A stretch of 64,000 nt of DNA, taken from Mycobacterium interjectum (GTDB taxonomy: Bacteria; Actinomycetota; Actinomycetes; Mycobacteriales; Mycobacteriaceae). Made by a program: the position numbers and the translations under genes. The notes below the pieces were generated by a model. It was not told the origin of the DNA. It worked only from the letters and a program-made list of their open reading frames with translations, and made no database searches. Positions 17,354 to 25,313 of the stretch are shown piece by piece; the stretch's first letter is position 1; each line of letters starts with the position of its first letter. The stretch is taken from positions 1 through 64,000 of the forward strand of contig LQPB01000013.1 of assembly GCA_002102225.1 (NCBI GenBank). The letters are read 5' to 3'.

Positions 17354-18112
17354 TCAGATCAGCGCGCCGATCCTGTCCATCATGGAGCGCGCGATCTCGA
17401 CGGCGCTGTCGTCGATGTCGGCCGGCCCGTGCGCCGGCGGTCGCGCGGAATTGAAGAAATCCACCTCGACCTCGATGAGGCAATTGCCGCGCACCGCAAT
17501 CGCGCGCCGCGCCGGGATGGACACCGAATCCGGATCGGGCGACCGCCACCCCTCCCAAATCGTGGCCGCCACAACGGAATCAGCGGTCTGCACGTCGGTG
17601 ATCCTGCCCTTGAGCCGGAACACGCCGCCCGGCAAGGACGTCCGCGCGCCATCGCAGGCCTGCCATTGCCGAGAAAACGTCGCGAACAACGCGTCGGCAT
17701 CGGCGGCAGTGGGCAGGCTGACCACGCCCTCCTTGACGTCGGTCACATCCGCGGGTTTAGTGGCGTGCCGCCACGCCGCAACCGCGACCTCTTCGACCTC
17801 GCTGGATTCGTAGACGCCCTGCTGCAGCATCGCGACGACCCCGAGGCAGCGGTCGGGCAACGCCGTTCCAGCGTCCTGCAACGCCTCGGCGCCGCCGAAC
17901 TGTGGCGGAAAACGAAGGTCAAGGTCCAAGGGCTGCTTGAGGATTCGCGAGAGCGTTTCATCGCCCAGCAGCACATGGTCGACGGCCGGCCCGCCCAGCG
18001 ATCGCGGCGCCAGGCCCGGCGCCGGCGTCGCCGTGCCGCCGACGTGCACCGCGCAGCCGGCAACGAACATCACGACAGTCAACGGGACTACCAAGAGCCA
18101 GCGGTGTTTCAT
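17354..18112 (-). CDS. lppR: Lipoprotein with PknH-like sensor domain (LppR)
   Basis: A 252-aa exported lipoprotein. Basic signal MKHRW, hydrophobic core, lipobox VAGC with Cys20. The mature part resembles the extracellular sensor domain of PknH-type kinases: paired cysteines (DRCLGV, QACDG, GNCLIEV), a conserved RQWQAC segment and a C-terminal A.SMMDRI helix. The ligand is unknown. It is about as long as its neighbour at 18245-19024 and shares its architecture, so the two are tandem paralogs. The syntenic gene is Rv2403c. Confidence 0.8.
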   Translation of the reverse strand: MKHRWLLVVPLTVVMFVAGCAVHVGGTATPAPGLAPRSLGGPAVDHVLLGDETLSRILKQPLDLDLRFPPQFGGAEALQDAGTALPDRCLGVVAMLQQGVYESSEVEEVAVAAWRHATKPADVTDVKEGVVSLPTAADADALFATFSRQWQACDGARTSLPGGVFRLKGRITDVQTADSVVAATIWEGWRSPDPDSVSIPARRAIAVRGNCLIEVEVDFFNSARPPAHGPADIDDSAVEIARSMMDRIGALI

Positions 18113-18244
18113 GCGATCACCTCGGCGTAGTCGTTAACCTTTTGTTCACCGTGATTTTATGCCTCGTTTCCCGAAGGCGCACCGCGGCGCGCCGGAAACA
18201 CAGGCCAGCCGCAGCGAGGTCTCAGGCTCTTTTCAGCGCCCGCG

Positions 18245-19024
18245 TCAGCCCAGGGCGTTGACCCTGTCCATCATGGCGTGCGCGATGTCGACGGCGCTGG
18301 TGTCGACGCTGCCCGATCCCGGGTCGGACTGGCGTCGCTCGCCGAAGAAGACCACCTCGACCTCGACCAGGCAGTTTGACTGGACACCGAGGGCTCGCGC
18401 CTGAGGCGTCGGTCGCAGGGGTGGCATGTTGGGCAGCGTCGACGTCGCCGTATTGGTCGCGGCGACAATGGTATTCGAGGCATCGGCAACCCGGACGTCG
18501 CTGATCGAGTTCGTCGTGCTGATCAGGCCGGTTTGTTCCGTCATCGTGGTGCCCGCGCACTGCTGCCACTGCTGCGAGAACTGCGCGAACAGCGCGGCGG
18601 CCTGCGCGGCCGAGGGCAACGTCACCACGCCCTCGATCACGGTGAGCACCTGCGCCGGTTCGCCGTTGTTCCACCATGACTCCGACGCAACGTCTTTGAC
18701 GTCGGCGGGTTGCGGGCCGGACAGGTAGACACTCTTCTGCAGCATCGCGGTCACGCCCAGGCAACCGGCCGGCGACACCGTCTCGTCCTTGTGATACAGC
18801 GTTTCGGGACCGCCGAACTCGGGTGGGTTGCGGGCGACAAAGGGCTGGCTGAGCATCCGCGACAGCGTGGCCCCGTCGAGGAGCACCTGCTTGACGGTCG
18901 CACCGGTGAGCGGCCGCGGCTTCAGATTCGGCGCCGGCTTCGCGGTGCCACCCACCACCGTGCCGCAGCCCGCCGCCAACGCGGCGACCAGTAGCAACGC
19001 CATCGCCGCCCAGATTCTCCGCAC
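18245..19024 (-). CDS. Second LppR-like lipoprotein (tandem paralog)
   Basis: A 259-aa lipoprotein with lipobox LAAGC (Cys20) and the same PknH-sensor-like layout as LppR: GCLGVTAMLQ, FSQQWQQCAG, SNCLVEVEVVFF and ending MDRVNALG. Shared phrases with LppR (VGGTA.PAP, ML.QPF or equivalent, CLGV.AMLQ..VY) show duplication. It starts with GTG two bases after the lepA stop on the same strand, so it is probably translated from the lepA transcript. M. tuberculosis has only one copy at this place as far as I recall. Confidence 0.78.
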   Translation of the reverse strand: MRRIWAAMALLLVAALAAGCGTVVGGTAKPAPNLKPRPLTGATVKQVLLDGATLSRMLSQPFVARNPPEFGGPETLYHKDETVSPAGCLGVTAMLQKSVYLSGPQPADVKDVASESWWNNGEPAQVLTVIEGVVTLPSAAQAAALFAQFSQQWQQCAGTTMTEQTGLISTTNSISDVRVADASNTIVAATNTATSTLPNMPPLRPTPQARALGVQSNCLVEVEVVFFGERRQSDPGSGSVDTSAVDIAHAMMDRVNALG

Positions 19025-19026
19025 GG

Positions 19027-20874
19027 CTACTTTTTACCCTTGTCCCCGGCCGCGTCGGTGGACAGCGCGGCGACGAACGCCTCCTGCGGCACCTCGACGC
19101 GGCCGATGGTCTTCATCCGCTTCTTGCCTTCCTTCTGCTTTTCCAGAAGTTTGCGTTTGCGGGTGATGTCCCCGCCGTAGCACTTGGACAGCACGTCCTT
19201 GCGGATCGCCCGGATGTTCTCGCGCGCAATGATTTTCGAGCCGATCGCGGCCTGCACCGGCACCTCGAACTGCTGGCGCGGGATGAGCTCCTTGAGCTTG
19301 GTGGCCATCTTGTTGCCGTAGGCGTAGGCCGAATCCTTGTGCACGATCGCGCTGAACGCGTCGACGGCCTCGCCCTGCAGCAGGATGTCGACCTTGACCA
19401 GTTCGGCCTCCTGCTCGCCGGCCTCCTCGTAGTCGAGGCTGGCGTAGCCGCGGGTGCGCGACTTCAGGGAGTCGAAGAAGTCGAAGATGATCTCGCCGAG
19501 CGGCATGGTGTAGCGCAGTTCCACCCGTTCGGGCGACAGATAATCCATGCCCCCGAGCTCACCGCGGCGGGACTGACACAGTTCCATGATCGTGCCGATG
19601 AATTCGCTGGGCGCGATGATGGTCGTCTTCACCACCGGCTCGTACACCGTGCGGATTTTGCCGTCCGGCCAGTCCGACGGGTTGGTCACGACGATCTGCG
19701 AGTCGTCCTCTTTGACGACGCGGTAGACGACGTTCGGGGAGGTCGAGATCAGGTCCAGGTCGAACTCGCGCTCCAGGCGTTCGCGGGTGATCTCCATGTG
19801 CAGCAGGCCCAGAAAGCCGCAGCGGAACCCGAAGCCCAGCGCCACCGACGTCTCCGGCTCGTAGGTCAGGGCGGCGTCGTTGAGCTGCAGCCTGTCCAGG
19901 GCGTCGCGCAGGTCGGGGTAGTCGGAGCCGTCGACGGGATACAGCCCCGAGTACACCATCGGCTTGGGCTCGCGGTAGCCCGTCAGCGCCTCGGTGGCGC
20001 CGTGGCGGGCGGTGGTCACCGTGTCGCCGACCTTGGACTGGCGGACGTCCTTGACGCCGGTGATCAGGTAGCCCACCTCCCCCACGCCCAGGCCCGCGCT
20101 GGGCTTGGGTTCGGGCGAGACGATCCCGACCTCGAGCAGCTCGTGGGTGGCGCCGGTAGACATCATCGCGATGCGCTCGCGCGGGGTGATCTTGCCGTCC
20201 ACCACGCGCACGTAGGTCACCACGCCGCGGTAGATGTCGTAGACCGAGTCGAAGATCATTGCGCGGGTGGGCGCGTCGGCGTCGCCCTGCGGTGGCGGCA
20301 CCTGACGGACCACCTCGTCGAGCAGTTCCGGCACGCCCTGGCCGGTCTTGCCGGACACGCGCAGCACGTCGCCCGGTTCGCAGCCGATGATGTGGGCGAT
20401 CTCGCCGGCGTAGCGATCCGGGTCGGCGGCCGGCAGGTCGATCTTGTTGAGCACCGGGATGATCGTCAGGTCGCGGTCCAGCGCGAGGTAGAGGTTGGCC
20501 AGGGTCTGCGCTTCGATGCCCTGGGCCGCATCGACCAGCAGGATGGCGCCCTCGCAGGCCTCCAGCGCGCGCGACACCTCGTAGGTGAAGTCGACGTGAC
20601 CCGGCGTGTCGATCAGGTGCAGAACGTAATCCTGCTCGGCAACCTTCCACGGCAGGCGCACGTTCTGGGCCTTGATGGTGATCCCGCGCTCGCGTTCGAT
20701 GTCCATCCGGTCCAGGTACTGGGCGCGCATCGACCGCTCGTCGACGACGCCGGTGAGCTGGAGCATCCGGTCCGCCAGCGTCGACTTGCCGTGGTCGATG
20801 TGAGCGATGATGCAGAAATTCCGAATCTGCGCCGGCGGGGTGAAGGTCTTGTCGGCGAAACTGCTGATGGGAAT
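19027..20874 (-). CDS. lepA: Elongation factor 4 (LepA), non-canonical start
   Basis: LepA (EF4) is a ribosome-binding GTPase that back-translocates stalled ribosomes or assists 30S assembly. G1 is HIDHGKST, followed by [24 protein letters not shown], the EF-G-like domains and a [17 protein letters not shown] tail. Translating back from G1, the family N-terminus ([28 protein letters not shown]) is present, but no ATG, GTG or TTG lies in that frame before an upstream TAG at 20958-20956. The likely starts are ATT 20874 or ATC 20868, the latter six bases after AGGAG. The first in-frame ATG (20766) would cut off the P-loop. About 615 aa from ATT. Confidence 0.88.
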   Translation of the reverse strand: MPISSFADKTFTPPAQIRNFCIIAHIDHGKSTLADRMLQLTGVVDERSMRAQYLDRMDIERERGITIKAQNVRLPWKVAEQDYVLHLIDTPGHVDFTYEVSRALEACEGAILLVDAAQGIEAQTLANLYLALDRDLTIIPVLNKIDLPAADPDRYAGEIAHIIGCEPGDVLRVSGKTGQGVPELLDEVVRQVPPPQGDADAPTRAMIFDSVYDIYRGVVTYVRVVDGKITPRERIAMMSTGATHELLEVGIVSPEPKPSAGLGVGEVGYLITGVKDVRQSKVGDTVTTARHGATEALTGYREPKPMVYSGLYPVDGSDYPDLRDALDRLQLNDAALTYEPETSVALGFGFRCGFLGLLHMEITRERLEREFDLDLISTSPNVVYRVVKEDDSQIVVTNPSDWPDGKIRTVYEPVVKTTIIAPSEFIGTIMELCQSRRGELGGMDYLSPERVELRYTMPLGEIIFDFFDSLKSRTRGYASLDYEEAGEQEAELVKVDILLQGEAVDAFSAIVHKDSAYAYGNKMATKLKELIPRQQFEVPVQAAIGSKIIARENIRAIRKDVLSKCYGGDITRKRKLLEKQKEGKKRMKTIGRVEVPQEAFVAALSTDAAGDKGKK

Positions 20875-20990
20875 CTCCTGGTCTGGGCCCGCGCGAGGCC
20901 GGGTGAGCGGCGGTTCGCCGGTGTGTCCAGGGTATCCGTGCGGGGTGGCTGGGACCTACTTGGACACAATCGCGCCCGGGCGCCCGCGTC

Positions 20991-20996
20991 TATGCT
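20991..20996 (+). promoter_or_regulatory. -10 element for leaderless transcript of 21003 gene
   Basis: TATGCT matches TAnnnT and ends six bases before the ATG at 21003, with no ribosome site between. The geometry suggests a leaderless mRNA. Confidence 0.5.
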
Positions 20997-21002
20997 GCGA
21001 AT

Positions 21003-21581
21003 ATGGCGTCGTCCCGCAAATCCCAGTGGAAGACGTTCCAGCGGTTCGCCCGCAATGCGGTGATCTACGCGCAGACCGCCCAGGTCGTCGCGCGGGAACT
21101 GCAGCAGGCCGTGAAGATCACCGCGAACGTCATCGCCGCTGCCGCACCGCAACCGCCCGTGGCCATCGCCGCGGGCCGGCCGGTGACCAGCGCCAGCTTC
21201 CCGACCGCCCAGCGGGCGCGCAAGCTCGTCTACGCCCCGAACCTCGACGGCCGCGCCGATCCCGGCGAGATCGTCTGGACGTGGGTGGTCTACGAGGACG
21301 ATCCCAGCCGCGGCAAGGACCGCCCCGTCCTCGTCGTGGGCCGCGACCGCCGCGTCCTGCTAGGGCTGGTGGTGTCCAGCCAGGAGCGGCACGCCGGCGA
21401 CCGCGATTGGGTCGGGATCGGTGCGGGCGCTTGGGATTACGAGGGCCGGGAAAGCTGGGTCCGGCTCGACCGGGTGCTCGACGTGCCCGAGGAGAGCATT
21501 CGCCGCGAGGGCGCCATCCTGGACCGCGAGATCTTCGACGTGGTGGCCGCGCGGCTGCGCGCGGAGTACGCCTGGAGCTAG
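21003..21581 (+). CDS. PemK/MazF-fold-like conserved protein
   Basis: A 192-aa protein. The N-terminal ~60 residues are basic and helical. The C-terminal part has strand pattern GEIVWTWVVYEDDPSRGKDRPVLVVGRD...LLGLVVSSQ, which resembles the MazF/PemK fold (start of family typified by G.I......P..GHEQ.K.RP.LV). No antitoxin partner is adjacent, so a toxin role is unproven; it may be a stand-alone domain. It corresponds to M. tuberculosis Rv2405 by position and is divergent from lepA with a probable leaderless start. Confidence 0.7.
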   Translation: MASSRKSQWKTFQRFARNAVIYAQTAQVVARELQQAVKITANVIAAAAPQPPVAIAAGRPVTSASFPTAQRARKLVYAPNLDGRADPGEIVWTWVVYEDDPSRGKDRPVLVVGRDRRVLLGLVVSSQERHAGDRDWVGIGAGAWDYEGRESWVRLDRVLDVPEESIRREGAILDREIFDVVAARLRAEYAWS

Positions 21582-21666
21582 CTAGCCAGCGCCTCGCCGA
21601 GCGTGTAGCCACGGCGGAAAATCGCCCGAATTCCCGCCCTGAGTGCACGTTCGGCGCAGCGGCGGG

Positions 21667-22095
21667 TCAGCCCTGGGTGATGTAGGACTGCAGCTGCTGC
21701 TGCTCGGCCTCGAGCTCTTCCATCCGGGTCTTCACCACGTCTCCGATGCTGACGATGCCGATCAGCTTCTTGCCGTCCAGCACCGGCACGTGACGCACCC
21801 GGTTCTTCGTCATCAGCACGCTCAACGAGTCGACCGTGTCGGATTTTGTGCAGGTGGCGACGTTCGCGGTCATGATCTTTGAGATCGGCCGGGACAGCAC
21901 ACTGGCGCCGTGCGTGTGCAGTTGGCGCACGACGTCACGTTCGGAGACGATGCCGACGACGCCGTCGTCGCCGACCACCACCATGGCACCGATGTTTTGC
22001 TCGGCGAGGCCGGCAAGCAACTCCTTGACCGTCGCCTCCGGGTTGATCGTCACCACCGCCGCGCCCTTGTTCCGCAAGACGTCCGCTATCCGCAT
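21667..22095 (-). CDS. CBS-domain protein
   Basis: A 142-aa protein made of two CBS motifs (about 8-60 and 75-128). The repeats show GAMVVVGDDGVVGIVSERDVVR and RHVPVLDGKKLIGIVSIGDVVK. Paired CBS motifs bind adenosine nucleotides and usually act as energy or ligand sensors. No catalytic domain is attached, so it may regulate another protein. A short helical tail (EELEAEQQQLQ) could be a dimerisation coil. Rv2406c is syntenic. Confidence 0.88.
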   Translation of the reverse strand: MRIADVLRNKGAAVVTINPEATVKELLAGLAEQNIGAMVVVGDDGVVGIVSERDVVRQLHTHGASVLSRPISKIMTANVATCTKSDTVDSLSVLMTKNRVRHVPVLDGKKLIGIVSIGDVVKTRMEELEAEQQQLQSYITQG

Positions 22096-22266
22096 CAGGC
22101 CTCCAGCCGGTTGTGATCCGCTTCACACCAGGCTACGGCTAAGTCGCGCGCCGGGAAAGCCGCCACGAGAACCGCAACCGGGCGCTCCCATACCCGCAGA
22201 TGCCCGGCCCAAACCCGGATCGGTCAAACGCCACTGCGCCCCGTCGCGGCTTGCGAGGATAGGGCA

Positions 22267-23109
22267 ATGATCGAGATCACTTTGCTGGGAACGGGAAGCC
22301 CGATCCCCGACCCCAACCGCGCCGGGCCGTCGACCCTGGTGCGGGCCGGCGGGCAGGTGTTGCTGGTGGATTGCGGGCGGGGCGTCCTGCAGCGGGCGGC
22401 CGCGGTCGGCGTGGGCGCCGCCGGATTGTCGGCGCTGCTGCTCACCCACCTGCACAGCGACCACATCGGCGACCTCGGCGACCTGCTCATCACCCGGTGG
22501 ATCAGCACGTTCGCGCCCGACCCGGCGCCGCTGCCCATCATCGGGCCGCCCGGCACCGCGGAGACGGTGGAGGCGACGCTGAAGGCGTTCGGCCATGACA
22601 TCGGCTACCGGATCGCCCACCACGCCGATCTCAACGATCCGCCCGCGGTCGAGGTGCACGAATTCACCGAGGGCCCCGTGTGGGACCGCGACGGGGTGTC
22701 GATCCGGGTGGCGCCGACCGATCACCGGCCGGTGGCGCCGACCATCGGCTTCCGCGTCGACTCCGGGGCCACGTCGGTGGTGCTGGCCGGGGACACCGTG
22801 CCGTGCGCCGGCCTGGACGAATTGGCCCGGGGCGCGGACGGCTTGGTGCACACCGTGATCCGCAAGGACATCGTCGTCAACATCCCGCAGCAGCGGCTGC
22901 AGGACATCTGCGACTACCACTCGTCGGTGCAGGAGGCCGCCGCGACGGCGGCCCGGGCGGGCGTGGGCACCCTGGTGATGACGCACTACGTGCCGGCGCT
23001 GGTGCCCGGGCAAGAGGAGCAGTGGCGGGCGCTGGCCGCCGCCGAATTCGGCGGGCGCATCGAGCTGGGCGACGACCTACTTCGGGTCGAGGTCACCGCG
23101 CGGCAGTAG
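22267..23109 (+). CDS. rnz: Ribonuclease Z (metallo-beta-lactamase fold)
   Basis: A 280-aa RNase Z-type hydrolase. The zinc-binding motif [10 protein letters not shown] lies at residues 60-69, with further ligands in [16 protein letters not shown] and MTHYVP. The family removes tRNA 3' trailers. ATG 22267 opens the family's usual first strand ([12 protein letters not shown]). Syntenic with Rv2407. Its last 33 bases overlap the end of an opposing gene. Confidence 0.9.
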   Translation: MIEITLLGTGSPIPDPNRAGPSTLVRAGGQVLLVDCGRGVLQRAAAVGVGAAGLSALLLTHLHSDHIGDLGDLLITRWISTFAPDPAPLPIIGPPGTAETVEATLKAFGHDIGYRIAHHADLNDPPAVEVHEFTEGPVWDRDGVSIRVAPTDHRPVAPTIGFRVDSGATSVVLAGDTVPCAGLDELARGADGLVHTVIRKDIVVNIPQQRLQDICDYHSSVQEAAATAARAGVGTLVMTHYVPALVPGQEEQWRALAAAEFGGRIELGDDLLRVEVTARQ

Positions 23110-23487
23110 CGCGCCGGCCACCACCAGCCAGACCGACGCCGAGACCCGCGCGATCGGCAGGATCGGCCCGCACCGCGGCCACACCAGCACCAAAACCGCC
23201 GATTCGGCGAGCGCGGCCGTCGCCAGGCCGGCCCAGGCCACCGGCCGCGCCGTCAGGCCCATCGCAAGGCCCGGCACCGCGATGCCCGCCACCAGCAGCC
23301 CCAGCGCCACGATGTGCCCCGGGCCGCCGACCAGAAAGACGAGGAAGTACAGCGCGCGCACCAGCGCGGCGTCGGCGCTGACGTCGGGGCGCGACAGCGG
23401 CCACGCCAACAATCCGGTCAGGCCCAGCGAGCCGGCGGCGTGGGCGGCAAGCTGTTGGGTCTGCCGGGCGCGCACGGCTAGCCGCAC
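23077..23487 (-). CDS. Small integral membrane protein
   Basis: A 136-aa protein starting GTG, with about four hydrophobic segments (for example [46 protein letters not shown] and a C-terminal [10 protein letters not shown]). The family is not recognised. It starts nine bases downstream of the transglutaminase-like gene on the same strand, so it may be the last gene of that operon. Its 3' end overlaps rnz tail to tail by 33 bases, which lowers confidence that it is real. Confidence 0.55.
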   Translation of the reverse strand: MRLAVRARQTQQLAAHAAGSLGLTGLLAWPLSRPDVSADAALVRALYFLVFLVGGPGHIVALGLLVAGIAVPGLAMGLTARPVAWAGLATAALAESAVLVLVWPRCGPILPIARVSASVWLVVAGALLPRGDLDPK

Positions 23488-23496
23488 CGCTTCGGG

Positions 23497-24336
23497 CTAG
23501 GCCAGCCGGGTGACCTCCACGATCACGTCGAGATCCGTCGCCCCTTCCCCGGAGTAGATCCCCTTGAGCGGGGAGACGTCGGTGTAGTCGCGCCCGGCGC
23601 CCACGCTGACGTACTGCTCGGTGATCTCGCTGTCGTTGGTGGGGTCAAAATTCCACCAGCCACCGGTCCAGGCCTGGATCCAGGCGTGGCTGCGCCCGTC
23701 CACGGTGTCCCCGACGGCGGCGTTGCGTTTGGGGTGCAGATAGCCCGACACGTAGCGCGCGGGAATTCCCATGCCGCGCAACACCATCAGCGACAGATGC
23801 ACGAAGTCCTGACAGACGCCCTTGCCCTCGTTCAGCGCGTCCAGCCCGGACGTGTGCACGCCCGTGGTCCCGGGCAGGTAGTCCAGCTCGTCGCGCACCC
23901 ACTTGCCCGCCGCGACGACGGCCTCGGCGGGGTCGTAGGACTTGGCGAGTTTTTTGGCCACGGACGCGACGCGTTTGCTCGTCGGGGTGTGCGCCGTGGG
24001 GCGCAGCAGTTCGTCGAAGCGATCGATCACGGCAGCGGAGTGCAAATCGCTCCAGCTCACCTCCGCCACCGCCGGCTCTCCCCGCTCGGTCTCGACGACC
24101 GAGGAGGACGTCACCGTGAGGTCGGTGTGCGGCGCGTGCAGGTCGAACGCGGTGACGGCGGTTCCCCAATAGTCGATGTAGCGGTGGGAGCGCGTCGCGG
24201 GGATGGTTTCGATCCGGTTGAGGATGACGTTTTGCCGGGTGTCCGAGCGGGGGGTCAGGCGGGCTTCGTTGTAGGAGGCGGTGACCGGCGACTGGTAGGC
24301 GTAGCCGGTGGTATGCACCACCCGCAGCCGCCACAT
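23497..24336 (-). CDS. Transglutaminase-like cysteine protease
   Basis: A 279-aa protein. The N-terminal beta domain (MWRLRVVHTTGYAYQSPV, about 1-80) precedes a transglutaminase-like catalytic core. The triad is Cys175 (GKGVCQDFVH), His217 (RSHAWIQAW) and Asp231 (NFDPTND). Family members act as peptidases or amidases. Its ATG shares a base with the stop of the alpha-E gene (TGATG), so it is translated with that gene and the ATP-grasp gene. Syntenic with Rv2409c. No signal peptide is seen, so it should act in the cytoplasm. Confidence 0.88.
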   Translation of the reverse strand: MWRLRVVHTTGYAYQSPVTASYNEARLTPRSDTRQNVILNRIETIPATRSHRYIDYWGTAVTAFDLHAPHTDLTVTSSSVVETERGEPAVAEVSWSDLHSAAVIDRFDELLRPTAHTPTSKRVASVAKKLAKSYDPAEAVVAAGKWVRDELDYLPGTTGVHTSGLDALNEGKGVCQDFVHLSLMVLRGMGIPARYVSGYLHPKRNAAVGDTVDGRSHAWIQAWTGGWWNFDPTNDSEITEQYVSVGAGRDYTDVSPLKGIYSGEGATDLDVIVEVTRLA

Positions 24337-25313
24337 CAGTTTTCGCCCTGCCGGGTGACCAGCCGGCCGCGCTGGCCGGCGTCCGACCATGCCACCCACG
24401 GTGTGACGTGAAAGTACTGCAGCGACAACGCTTCTCCGACATCGCTGCAGGTCCGCTGCAAGCCGGCCAGGCGGCTCTCCAACGACTCGAGCAGCACGCC
24501 GGGTTGCACGAATTCCAGTTCGCTGCGGGCCTTCCCGAGCAGGCGCTGCGCCTCGGTGGTGGAGCCGATTCGGCTCTGCGGATTGTGCAGCAGCTCTTCG
24601 AGATTGTGTTCGGCCAGCCGCAGCGAGTAGAACACCGATCGCGGAAACAGGCGGTCCAGCAACATGAATTCGACCACCCGGCCGGCATCGAGCACGCCGC
24701 GGTAGGTGCGCAGGTAGGTGTCGTGCGCACCCGCCGAACGCAGCAGCGTCACCCACGCCGGGGACGACGCGCTGTCCCCGACCCGCGACAGCAGCAGCCG
24801 CACCGTCATGTCGACCCGCTCGATCGCGCGCCCCAGCAGCATGAAGCGGTATCCGTCGTCGCGCGACAACGTCGAATCGGCCAGGCCGGCGAACATGGCC
24901 GCCCGGCCCTCGATGAACGACAGGAATTCATGTGGCCCAAGGCGTTTGGCGGCTCGCTCGCGTTCGGCCAGGGCATGGTAGGTGGTGTTGAGGCACTCCC
25001 AGATCTCGATGGAGGTCACCTCGCGGGCGGACTTCGCGTTCTCCCGCGCCGCCGTGATGGCGTCGACGATCGAACAGCCGCCGGAAATGTTGGTGCTGAA
25101 GGCCACCAAGTCGGTCAGCGACCAGACGTCCAGGTCGTGATCGGGTGGGTCGATGCCCAGCACCCGCAACAGCAGCCGGGACGCCTGGTCGGGGTCGACG
25201 CTGGAGTCCTCGAGCAGTTGGTGCAGCGCCACATCCAGGATCCGTGCGGTGTCGTCGGCGCGCTCGACGTAGCGACCGATCCAGTAGAGCGCCTCGGCGT
25301 TGCGGGCCAGCAT
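24336..25313 (-). CDS. Alpha-E domain protein
   Basis: A 325-aa mostly helical protein of the alpha-E family. It opens MLARNAEALYWIGRYVERADDTARILD and contains the EARENAKSAREVTSIEIWE-like helix and YRFMLLGRAIERVDMT. The biochemical role is unknown. Across bacteria it is encoded with circularly permuted ATP-grasp and transglutaminase proteins, as here. Both of its gene junctions are TGATG overlaps. Syntenic with Rv2410c. Confidence 0.88.
   Translation of the reverse strand: MLARNAEALYWIGRYVERADDTARILDVALHQLLEDSSVDPDQASRLLLRVLGIDPPDHDLDVWSLTDLVAFSTNISGGCSIVDAITAARENAKSAREVTSIEIWECLNTTYHALAERERAAKRLGPHEFLSFIEGRAAMFAGLADSTLSRDDGYRFMLLGRAIERVDMTVRLLLSRVGDSASSPAWVTLLRSAGAHDTYLRTYRGVLDAGRVVEFMLLDRLFPRSVFYSLRLAEHNLEELLHNPQSRIGSTTEAQRLLGKARSELEFVQPGVLLESLESRLAGLQRTCSDVGEALSLQYFHVTPWVAWSDAGQRGRLVTRQGEN

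Noticed and set aside
20764-20766. ATG at 20766 as the lepA start
   Set aside because: It lies after the HIDHGKST P-loop, so the product could not bind GTP. The conserved N-terminus continues upstream.
21633-21666. CCCGCC...GGCGGG as a terminator after the 21003 gene
   Set aside because: The loop is 22 bases and the arms only 6 bp of pure GC, with no U-tract. Chance pairing is likely at this GC content.
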